Origin: Clostridium rhizosphaerae
GTDB lineage: Bacteria; Bacillota; Clostridia; Clostridiales; Clostridiaceae
Direction: 5' to 3'
Length of the DNA: 64,000 nucleotides
Assembly: GCF_016765585.1 (NCBI RefSeq)
Contig: NZ_JAESWC010000014.1
Span: 369,231 to 433,230, forward strand
The notes below the pieces were generated by a model. That model had not been told where the DNA came from. It did not search any database and saw only the letters and a program-made list of their open reading frames with translations. Shown in pieces: positions 56,984-64,000 of this stretch. Positions within the stretch are counted from its first letter, which is position 1. Each line of letters begins with the position of its first letter. The position numbers and the translations under genes were made by a program.

Positions 56984-59701
56984 TTACTTGTTTAGTTCTC
57001 CTAGAATATCCTGCAGGTTTTTAATATATTCTCCATACTTAGCCCAATCACCATTCTTTTGAGCTTCTACTGCCTTATCAAAAGCTTCCTTTGCACTCTT
57101 TATTTTTTCTTTCATATTTGCATCTACATTTGAAGGCACAGAAGGTGCATTTGGTGTTTGTTGCTGTTCTGCTGTATAGTTAAATATCTGCTCTAAAGCA
57201 TTTTCAATACTATCTGAAAGAAGTAATTTATCATCATAACCTACAACTATTCTCTTCATTTCCGGTATACTATTCTTTCCTGTAGCTCTTATATATATCG
57301 GTTCAACATATAAAAGCGAACTCTTAATAGGAACAATCATAGTGTCACCATAAATGACTTCAGAGCCTTCCTTGTTCCATAAAGATATTTCCTTGGAAAT
57401 TGAAGGGTCCTGATTTATCTTCTGCTTAAACAAATATGGGCTGTATATAGTTTTTTGCGGAGGGAATTTATAAAGAACCATTTTACCGTAGTTTTCTTTA
57501 TCCATTCTAGCTCCAAATAAAGCAACCATATTATCCTTACTCTTCATGTTGAAGTATTCAAGCAGTACCATTTCTTCACTTTGATTACCAGGGAGCCTTG
57601 TAATCATATAGGCACCTTCATTATTTTGCTTCTGCTCTCCAACCTTCTTTTGAGTTTCAGCTATCTGCCATAAATCCTCACCATTATAGAAAACTGTTGG
57701 ATCTGTCATATGATATTTGCCAAGCACGTTGCACTGTACATTAAATAAATCTTCCGGATATCTAAAATGATCCCTGATGTCTTGAGACAAGGTACTTGCA
57801 TCTTTAAATAAACTTGGGAATATTTTAGCATAACTTGCTGCCACAGGGTCATTTTTATCTACAATATAGAAGTTAGTATCTCCATCATAAGCATCTATAA
57901 CTACTTTAACTGAATTTCTTATATAGTTTATATTGTTATAAGGCTGTGAATATGGATATCTATCAGAAGTAGTAAAAGCATCTATAATCCAATAAAGCTT
58001 TCCGCCGCTTATAACCATATATGGATCGCTGTCATAACTTAAAAACGGCGCTATTTTCTCTACTCTGTCTTTAATATTTCTATTTATAAGAATTTTACTT
58101 TCACCGCTTATATCCTTTGAAAGAAGGAAGTTAATATTTCTTTCATTTATAGCAAACAATACTCTGTTAAGAAAGCTCATCTTTATGCCTGCTTTTCCAT
58201 CATACTTGTTTACTTGGTTGTCTCCGCCTTTAGGATAATCAAACTCGCTTGTATCAGTATTTCCTATAGCATAATCATTTGTTTTTTCTCCAAAGTATAT
58301 TCTTGGATTTTTCAGCTCTATATTAGTGCTGTTATCTGGTGGTATGTCCTTTATAACAAAGTCTGGCTGTCCTTCTGAGGTTACTGAATTAACCTTGCTC
58401 ATAACTACACCGTAACCATGCGTATAAATCAAATGCTTATTCTGCCAGGTTGTAGCATTGCCTTCTAATTTGCTTAAGTCTATTTCTCTTGGTGCTACAA
58501 ACACTTGATTGTACTTACCATTCATATTATATCTGTCTACGTCTATATCATTAAAGCTGTAGTAATATCTTATTACTTGAACTTGATTGTAAAATTCAAG
58601 TGCTGGAGTAAAAGAATTTATTTTAATATTATCAATAGTATCTTTATTACTCTTAATATCATCTTTAGTCAAATTATTAACTACTTCAAAGGGCTTTTCT
58701 TGTATATTATCAATGTTAAAAGCCTTTCTTGTGTAATTTATATTGTTTTCAATATAAGGCTTTTCAAGACTTATTTGATTAGATTTAACTAAAAAATTCT
58801 CAATAACTACTGAAACTAGGCCTTCTCCAACCATAAGGACTACTATTGCTATAATAGATACAATTATAGGTTTTGCCTTAGATCTTAAAACGCTTATAAA
58901 AATAATAACTGCTGCTGCCACTGCTGCTACACTTATTACTCTATAAAATGGAAGACTTACATGCATATCAGTATAGCTTGCTCCAAAAGCAACTCCCCTT
59001 GGGCTGTAAACTATATTCCATGCCTTTATAAAGTATCCTAAAGCTATCATTAGTGAAATAAGTGCAGATACCACAGCAAGTTGTTTCCCTGCAAACTTGG
59101 TAATTCCGCTTCTTATCCCCTTCATTCTAATTACATTGCCTCTAAAATCTCCATTAAAAAATTTATCCCTTGTACTTAACGCAAAATAAGAAACCAAAGT
59201 TATTATTATTAGTAATACAAGTAAAATCATCACTGCCGAGTAAAGTGATTCTATTAATGGCAGCTTAAATACAAAAAAGGATACATCTTTATTAAATATA
59301 GGATCTTTTGTTCCGAAGTTTGTTGAATTAGCAAACTGAAGTATCCTGTACCAATAGCTTGAAGCTATGCCAAAGGATATAAAAAGAGAGATTACAGTAT
59401 TAGCTAATACAAATATTTTTCTTTCTAAAGCTCTGCTTTTTGAACTAACCTCTAAAACATTAGCAAGCCTCATAATACTTGCTCTTAAACTTCTGTAATA
59501 AAGCCAGATTCCAACATACATTATAATAAATATAGGAACCATAAGCTTAACTATAGCCAATATCTTTGTAAAATAAACGGAAAGATATCCTACTTCACCG
59601 TACCATTTAATATTTACAACAAAATTAATTATTCTATCAAAGAATATAACCGCTAAAATTATTATAAATAGAGTCGTAATTCCAAAATACTTTTTTTTCA
59701 T
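56984..59701 (-). CDS. UPF0182 family membrane protein
   Basis: This 905-residue protein belongs to UPF0182 (COG1615): about seven N-terminal spans (to about residue 290), a large extracellular region with EKPYIENNINYTRKAFNIDNI, FVAPREIDLSKL, LIYTHGYGVVMSKVN, PDFVIKDIPP and YPYSQPYNNINYIRNSVKVVIDAYDG, and a coiled, Pro-containing end. Function unknown; likely envelope. The ATG at 59701 follows AAAGGAG by five bases. The frame reads through to 59755 inside a repeat but that is not the likely start. SD is provided by the repeat R10. Confidence 0.88.
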   Translation of the reverse strand: MKKKYFGITTLFIIILAVIFFDRIINFVVNIKWYGEVGYLSVYFTKILAIVKLMVPIFIIMYVGIWLYYRSLRASIMRLANVLEVSSKSRALERKIFVLANTVISLFISFGIASSYWYRILQFANSTNFGTKDPIFNKDVSFFVFKLPLIESLYSAVMILLVLLIIITLVSYFALSTRDKFFNGDFRGNVIRMKGIRSGITKFAGKQLAVVSALISLMIALGYFIKAWNIVYSPRGVAFGASYTDMHVSLPFYRVISVAAVAAAVIIFISVLRSKAKPIIVSIIAIVVLMVGEGLVSVVIENFLVKSNQISLEKPYIENNINYTRKAFNIDNIQEKPFEVVNNLTKDDIKSNKDTIDNIKINSFTPALEFYNQVQVIRYYYSFNDIDVDRYNMNGKYNQVFVAPREIDLSKLEGNATTWQNKHLIYTHGYGVVMSKVNSVTSEGQPDFVIKDIPPDNSTNIELKNPRIYFGEKTNDYAIGNTDTSEFDYPKGGDNQVNKYDGKAGIKMSFLNRVLFAINERNINFLLSKDISGESKILINRNIKDRVEKIAPFLSYDSDPYMVISGGKLYWIIDAFTTSDRYPYSQPYNNINYIRNSVKVVIDAYDGDTNFYIVDKNDPVAASYAKIFPSLFKDASTLSQDIRDHFRYPEDLFNVQCNVLGKYHMTDPTVFYNGEDLWQIAETQKKVGEQKQNNEGAYMITRLPGNQSEEMVLLEYFNMKSKDNMVALFGARMDKENYGKMVLYKFPPQKTIYSPYLFKQKINQDPSISKEISLWNKEGSEVIYGDTMIVPIKSSLLYVEPIYIRATGKNSIPEMKRIVVGYDDKLLLSDSIENALEQIFNYTAEQQQTPNAPSVPSNVDANMKEKIKSAKEAFDKAVEAQKNGDWAKYGEYIKNLQDILGELNK

Positions 59702-59705
59702 ACTT

Positions 59706-59793
59706 TCTCCTTTCACTCGAAACACTGGGTAATCTAACGCATTCGCTCCGCTCATAGATTACCCGTTGAAGTCCATTTAGGACTTCAACCTCG
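59706..59793 (-). repeat. SD-flanked double-hairpin repeat, copy R10
   Basis: GCGAGG (altered SD), hairpin 1 (TTGAAGTCC / GGACTTCAA), mini-ORF MDFNG-stop, hairpin 2 (GGGTAATCT / AGATTACCC), then AAAGGAG before UPF0182. Confidence 0.85.
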
Positions 59794-59833
59794 CAGGATG
59801 CCCGTAAAAGCCCATTTAGGGCTTTTACCTCCC
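59789..59833 (-). repeat. SD-flanked repeat, truncated copy R11
   Basis: GGGAGG, hairpin 1 only (TAAAAGCCC / GGGCTTTTA), a 12-codon mini-ORF (MGFYGHPARLKS), then CGGGCATCC and GCGAGG. Hairpin 2 is missing. The first bases also encode the last codons and stop of the DUF362 gene. Confidence 0.75.
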
Positions 59834-60991
59834 ACTCATACCTAATAGTTTTCCTAAGGTCGTGCTTTTAGTTTCTATTGCTCCAACAGGACATAGCTCC
59901 TGACAGCAGAAACATCTTATACAGTTTTTCATATCCCAGCTAGGTTTTAGCTTACCATTTATTTTTACCATAGTAATAACTTTTCCTTGTTCCGGACAAA
60001 CTTCCTCACATCTTCTGCAGCCTATACATTTATCATCTTTAGTTAACACTGGACTTGGTGCAAGCATTCCAGATAAAAATTTTGAAACTACAGGACTTGT
60101 GAAGTGAAATCCCTCTCCATGTCTCGCAAGCTTAAAGTTCTTAGCCTTCATGCTCTCCATCGATTCTCCTACAACCTCTATTTCATCAGGCAGTACAGCT
60201 CCCCATTTATTATCATAAACTTCCTTTAATGTAGGAGTTTTTAAAGGATCATCATACCCTATTAGTCTCACTGCAACAGAATCTACAGCACTCATGCATT
60301 CTCCCATAATGATGGTATCCATCTTATATGGTTCTCCGTTTTTAGGTCCATTACCCTGCATTGCCGTTACACCATCTAAAATTGCAAAATTAGTACCTAC
60401 TAATGTATTTAAATCTAAAAGCATTTTACAGAAATTGCGAGCATCAGGCATTCTAGTATGCCATCCTGCCTTTTGAGTACCTGAAATACAGCCAAACTGA
60501 TTTTTAACAGCTCCTGTAAAGTAGGCCATAGCATGTGTCTTAAGCTTAGGAAGTGTTATAACGACGTCAGCTTCATAAGGTGCTCTTGCTACATCCCAGG
60601 ACTTACATAAAATAGAATCATCAAGCTTTACATGCACTGTATCTGTAAATGGATCAAACTTAACATCATACCTTTTAGCAACCTCCATAAGCCCGCTTTT
60701 CTCTGCAGCCTTTCTAGAATCACCAAAACCTGGTGAATCACCAAAGGTTATATCCTTTGAATATTCCCTAACTATCCTTATAACTGCCTCAAAAACAGCA
60801 TAATGAGTTACAACAGGTGAACCAGCTTGTTCCACGCTTAGCATATTAGGTTTTAATAAAACCTTGCTTCCCTCTGGTATAAGTTTTCTAAGGTAATCAT
60901 CTCCCCCTAAAAGTTCAAAACCTTCTCTTAGCTTTTTTTCAAGAACATCAACCTCATATTCCGTACACTTTAATAATGCTACTTTTTCCAT
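59825..60991 (-). CDS. DUF362 ferredoxin-type protein
   Basis: This 388-residue protein has an N-terminal DUF362 domain ([58 protein letters not shown]) and two C-terminal 4Fe-4S clusters ([32 protein letters not shown]). Members are thought to be electron-transfer or radical-chemistry partners. Its last residues (MSGR) and stop fall in the repeat R11. It ends 14 bp from the niaR stop in the same direction. Confidence 0.85.
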   Translation of the reverse strand: [388 protein letters not shown]

Positions 60992-61005
60992 AAATTGTCC
61001 CCCGC

Positions 61006-61521
61006 CTAGTCTGAAATTAGGTATCCTCTACTCTTTAATTCAATTAAAATTCTTTCAATAGCTTCTTCATTTTCTGCTTCAATATTATGTATATGAACTC
61101 CTCTAGTAAGTGCTGAAAGCGGTTCTGCCTTATACTCCTTACATTTTTGCATAAAGCTTTGAACATCATACAAGTTTTTAAGCATAAGCATACCTCTTAT
61201 TTCTCCATATAAAGGATGCTCTATAATAACATCTTCAACTTTTCCTCCAAATTTAACTATACAAGTAAGTTCATCTTCTATTTCATCCGGCTTATGGCTC
61301 ACTGCAATAACTCTTTTTATTCTATGATTATTTTCTCTAGGCATCATATAACCTTCTGGTGTTGCTATTATATTAATGCCTTCAGCCCTGAGTATTGCAA
61401 TATCTTTAACTATAACCTGTCTTGTAACACCAAGCTCCACTGCAAGATTATTTCCTTTTTGAGGTTCTGCTCTTTTGATTAGAAGTTCTTCGATTAGTTT
61501 TCTCCTATCCTTTGAACTCAT
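61006..61521 (-). CDS. niaR: NiaR-type niacin repressor
   Basis: This 171-residue protein has an N-terminal HTH_11 domain (KGNNLAVELGVTRQVIVKDIAILRAEGI) and a C-terminal 3H domain named for three His residues, visible in AVSHKPDEIED, IIEHPLYGEIRG and HIHNIEAENEE. In Firmicutes NiaR uses niacin as co-repressor of NAD genes and niacin transport. The target here is not seen; the DUF362 gene downstream may be co-transcribed. Confidence 0.88.
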   Translation of the reverse strand: MSSKDRRKLIEELLIKRAEPQKGNNLAVELGVTRQVIVKDIAILRAEGINIIATPEGYMMPRENNHRIKRVIAVSHKPDEIEDELTCIVKFGGKVEDVIIEHPLYGEIRGMLMLKNLYDVQSFMQKCKEYKAEPLSALTRGVHIHNIEAENEEAIERILIELKSRGYLISD

Positions 61522-61539
61522 TATCCTCTCTCCTATTCT

Positions 61540-61563
61540 AAAAGCGTGGAATAACCACGCTCA
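61540..61563 (-). terminator. Terminator of the HD gene
   Basis: GAGCGTGG and CCACGC pair with a short loop; T-rich tail is weak. Confidence 0.5.
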
Positions 61564-61577
61564 GATAAACCTATTTC

Positions 61578-62075
61578 TTAATTCATACTATCACATTTTT
61601 TTAATATATCAAGCTCTTTATCTCCAAATAAATAGTCATTATGATGATTTTTTATTAGGTAAAGAAATCTTTCATTATAATCTCCAAAAGACTTTAAGAG
61701 TTTATAACCTTTTTCAGCATGATTATAATATATATCTACCTTTTGGAGCCTTTTAAATTTTTTAAGCCTTCCCTTTGAAACATTATCAATCATAACCACA
61801 AGAGATTTCTCTATTGGATTTAATTTGCTATAAATTTTGCCAATATCATGAAGAAGAGCCGCTCTTATTAAATTATCGCTATCAATATTATTTTTACTGC
61901 AAAATTTTATAATATCTCTTGTTACATTTACGCAGTGCTTTTGCTCATATTCTGAAAGCTTTTTAAATAAATCTTGTTCTTTTTTATTTAAATACTTATT
62001 TATTATTTCTATATCATTTGAATCTATCTTAGCCGTTATTGACCAGTAAAATTGTTTTATTCTATAGATAGACAT
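61578..62075 (-). CDS. HD-domain phosphohydrolase
   Basis: This 165-residue protein has a His-Asp motif ALLHDIGKIYSKL (about residue 73), a preceding His (EYEQKHCVNVTRDII) and a distal Asp/His region IKNHHNDYLFGDKEL. It is a divalent metal-dependent phosphohydrolase, often of nucleotides. It ends before a terminator-type hairpin (AAAGCGTGG / CCACGC near 61540-61562) and is separate from niaR. Confidence 0.8.
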   Translation of the reverse strand: MSIYRIKQFYWSITAKIDSNDIEIINKYLNKKEQDLFKKLSEYEQKHCVNVTRDIIKFCSKNNIDSDNLIRAALLHDIGKIYSKLNPIEKSLVVMIDNVSKGRLKKFKRLQKVDIYYNHAEKGYKLLKSFGDYNERFLYLIKNHHNDYLFGDKELDILKKCDSMN

Positions 62076-62240
62076 ATTTTATTCACCTTCTATACTTTTG
62101 ACATTCACTTACATTTTAATACATTTATATATCATAGTCTATTAACAATTTGTTAATGAAAGCATACCTTAACTAAATATTTTGATTTTAATTATATTTT
62201 AGATTAATATATTTATAGTGCATTAAATTGGGGCTTTTTA

Positions 62241-62347
62241 ATATATACAATTCAAAAGTTCTAATACATTAACGATGTCCCAAAAATCCTTGAATATTGG
62301 ATATTTTATGACATCGTTAATGTAAGAACTTTATTACATTATATATA
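62241..62347. repeat. 107-bp palindrome with constant loop, copy 2
   Basis: ACATTAACGATGTC and GACATCGTTAATGT enclose a core shared with the copy at 11324-11430 (ATCCTTGAA, ATTGGATATTTT). Outer arms AAGTTCT/AGAACTT and TATATA extend it to 107 bp. It lies just upstream of the MFS gene. Confidence 0.8.
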
Positions 62348-62368
62348 CTTTATTGGGGGGCTTAAAAT

Positions 62369-63643
62369 ATGAAATTTTTTAAAAAATTTAAAGGAACTAC
62401 ATTAGATTATAATTTATCTATAAATAATCTAAACGGAATTTTACAAGCACTTTCTATAAATCTTGTAATGCCTTTTGCAAGCCTTTATACAAAACGTTTA
62501 AATGGTACGGATAATGACATAGCACTTTTAAACGCCTATCCTTCAATCTTTGCAATACTTTCAGTTTTCCTCGGTACCTATCTTTTTAGAAAATATAAAA
62601 ACAAGAAAAAAGTTACAGCCTTATTTTTCGGATTTAGCCGTTCCTTCTTTTTATTATTTGTCTTTATTCCTTTTCTGCCTCCTTTAATTCAAGCTTCACT
62701 TTTCGTTCTATTATATGGTGCTATGAGTTTTCCAAACTCAATTGCAAATATGGGTTGGCAGTCTTACTTAGCAGATTTATTTCCTGAAAAGTGGAGAGGA
62801 AGAGCTTTTTCGAAAAGAAGTACTCTATCAACTTTAAGTGCTTTAGTCGTTACATTAATTACTGGCAATCTACTTTATTTTATTCCTAAGAGTGATACTG
62901 AAAGAATTAGATTATATCAAATATTTTTTATAATAGCTTTCATATTAGCTGTATTTGAAATATTTTCTTTAATTAAACATAAACTCGACAAAAATAATAG
63001 ACAAGTTGAGACTATAACAGAATTTCAAAATGAATCTCTCTCATTACAACTTAAAAATATATTTAAACTTGTAGTAAAAAACAGAATTTTTTTAGATTAC
63101 TGTATATGTGTAGTCCTATTTCACTTTGCTTGGCAGATGGGTTGGCCGCTATTTTTTAGCTATGAGTTCGATGTACTTCATTCTAATGAATCTTGGTCAT
63201 CAATTATAGCTACAGTCTCTTGTATAGCACAAGCAGCGACCTTTCCTTTATGGCAAAAGCTCTCTGAGAAAAAAGGTAATGCTTTTGCAATATTTATAGC
63301 AATATTTCTAATGGGAGTTACTCCATTTTTATATCTTTTATCTACAAACATAATTCATGTTGTTCTTTTTAATACAATAACAGGCAGTGCTGTTGCTGGG
63401 ACTACATTACTGCTTTTAAGTAACTTATATGAGGCCGCTCCCAATAAAGATAGAACGCTTTATATTGCAGTTTATACAGTTTTAACAAATATTACTCTTA
63501 TGTTTGCTCCAATCCTTGGAATGAAGCTAAAAGGATTAACAAATATATATACTGCACTATTAGTAGTCGGAGTACTGAGGTTATTATCTAGTGGTTCCTT
63601 TTATATTAGATATTTAAAGTACAAAAAAGCTAGCCATTCTTAA
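62369..63643 (+). CDS. MFS transporter
   Basis: This 424-residue membrane protein has 10-12 predicted spans and a major facilitator signature loop (FRKYKNKKKVTALFFGFSRSF between spans 2 and 3; FPEKWRGRAFSKRSTLSTLSA). The start follows GGGGGG eight bases upstream. It converges on the tRNA-Ala. Substrate is unknown. The palindromic element in its leader may affect its expression. A terminator (AGCTAGCC / GGCTAGCT type) follows at 63631-63655. Confidence 0.85.
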   Translation: MKFFKKFKGTTLDYNLSINNLNGILQALSINLVMPFASLYTKRLNGTDNDIALLNAYPSIFAILSVFLGTYLFRKYKNKKKVTALFFGFSRSFFLLFVFIPFLPPLIQASLFVLLYGAMSFPNSIANMGWQSYLADLFPEKWRGRAFSKRSTLSTLSALVVTLITGNLLYFIPKSDTERIRLYQIFFIIAFILAVFEIFSLIKHKLDKNNRQVETITEFQNESLSLQLKNIFKLVVKNRIFLDYCICVVLFHFAWQMGWPLFFSYEFDVLHSNESWSSIIATVSCIAQAATFPLWQKLSEKKGNAFAIFIAIFLMGVTPFLYLLSTNIIHVVLFNTITGSAVAGTTLLLLSNLYEAAPNKDRTLYIAVYTVLTNITLMFAPILGMKLKGLTNIYTALLVVGVLRLLSSGSFYIRYLKYKKASHS

Positions 63644-63657
63644 GGGCTAGCTTTTTC
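63627..63657 (+). terminator. Terminator after MFS gene
   Basis: AAAAAGCTAGCC and GGCTAGCTTTTT pair around ATTCTTAAG. Confidence 0.85.
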
Positions 63658-63730
63658 ATTAAACTTATATATATAATAGGAAACAATTTAATTATTTGCA
63701 AAATAAAAACAGCCCTTTTGGACTGTTTTC

Positions 63731-63806
63731 TGGTGGAGATATAGGGATTCGAACCCTAGACCCTCTGCGTGCAAGGCAGATGCTCTCCCAGCTGAGCTAT
63801 ACCCCC
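63731..63806 (-). tRNA. tRNA-Ala (anticodon TGC)
   Basis: 76-base cloverleaf with CCA: acceptor GGGGGTA / TATCTCC, anticodon TGC in TCTGCCTTGCACGCAGA. On the minus strand after the rRNA genes. Confidence 0.95.
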
Positions 63807-63809
63807 ATA

Positions 63810-63886
63810 TGGTGGACCTTCAGGGACTCGAACCCCGGACCGACCGGTTATGAGCCGGTTGCTCTAACCAACTGAGCTAAAGATCC
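63810..63886 (-). tRNA. tRNA with CAT anticodon (Ile2 or Met)
   Basis: 77-base cloverleaf with CCA: acceptor GGATCTT / AAGGTCC, anticodon CAT in ACCGGCTCATAACCGGT. Position after 5S and before tRNA-Ala, together with the D and T arm sequence, suits a lysidine-modified tRNA-Ile2, although elongator Met is possible. Confidence 0.85.
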
Positions 63887-63897
63887 ATATATTATCT

Positions 63898-64000
63898 AGC
63901 AACTCTCTACTCTTCCACTCAGTCTCCCGAGCAGTACCATCGACATCTCAAAGCTTAACCTTCGTGTTCGGAATGGGAACGGGTGTAACCTTTGCATCAT
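63898..64000 (-). rRNA. rrf: 5S rRNA, partial
   Basis: Minus strand: GGTTACACCCGTTCCCATTC, CACGAAGGTTAAG and ACTGAGTGGAAGAGTAGAGA are 5S rRNA signatures. The 5' end runs off the right edge of the window. It belongs to an rRNA operon with the two tRNA genes downstream. Confidence 0.93.

Noticed and set aside
59702..59755. N-terminal extension of the UPF0182 protein
   Set aside because: It is translation through repeat R10. The SD and normal N-terminus place the start at 59701.
63898..64000. Complete 5S rRNA
   Set aside because: The 5' end lies beyond the window edge, so it is given as partial.

Overview
This window looks like the chromosome of a Clostridium-type Firmicute. It is AT-rich, Shine-Dalgarno sites are strong, and the families are typical of that group: a YvrJ/DUF1659/DUF2922 trio, a UPF0182 protein, a SirTM sirtuin with a macrodomain, and a NiaR repressor. 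The right end is a conserved core: serS, three tRNA genes (Arg, Ser, Ser), a glycerol-3-phosphate-dehydrogenase-like flavoprotein, UPF0182, a DUF362 ferredoxin, niaR, an MFS transporter, and the end of an rRNA operon (5S, tRNA-Ile2/Met, tRNA-Ala). The rest is largely accessory.

Layout. 0-2.5 kb: AAC(6')-like acetyltransferase, TagA-type glycosyltransferase and a TDT transporter. 2.7-9.3 kb: a redox-type small protein, a membrane protein, and a two-component system followed by an FtsX-type ABC exporter. 9.3-15.9 kb: small housekeeping and hypothetical genes, a cold shock protein, an alpha/beta hydrolase, a MarR regulator and the YvrJ trio. 16.3-20.6 kb: a stress cluster in which a flavodoxin-fold reductase, an HxlR regulator, two flavin/pyridoxamine-oxidase proteins (one frameshifted), a Zn-macrodomain protein and SirTM share one operator-like upstream sequence. 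21.1-36.2 kb: a phage-type replication module (VapE-type primase-helicase, family A DNA polymerase, DUF2815, XRE repressor, antirepressor scrap). About 8 kb of small cargo genes (acetyltransferases, phosphotransferase, small membrane proteins) is wedged into it between polymerase and helicase. 36.4-50.6 kb: a sugar island with YesM/YesN sensing, an LplABC-type importer, two esterases, a deacetylase, DUF3237, a P-loop kinase and a GH13_18 phosphorylase. 50.7-53.4 kb: a small defence islet with an AbiTii-like protein and a type III toxin-antitoxin locus.

How it fits together. Two diverged copies of the 3' part of the tRNA-Arg gene lie at 36432-36472 and 50658-50695, in the same orientation as the intact tRNA-Arg at 53462-53538. 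The sugar island and the defence islet therefore look like two elements stacked at one tRNA integration site. No integrase is visible.

The most unusual content is structural. (1) Eleven copies of a roughly 90-bp double-hairpin repeat sit in intergenic gaps, mostly directly before genes. Nearly all begin and end with an AGGAGG-type Shine-Dalgarno site and carry a tiny ORF, usually five codons. Stem sequences change between copies but stay paired. (2) Two 96-bp elements have constant ends and different, still paired, central stems. (3) Two 107-bp palindromes have a constant loop and different, still paired, arms. One of them encodes the last residues of a hydrolase. (4) A repeated motif lies just downstream of many of the cargo genes, as in a cassette array. 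(5) A type III toxin-antitoxin locus has a promoter, two 48-nt antitoxin repeats, a terminator and a ToxN/AbiQ-like toxin.
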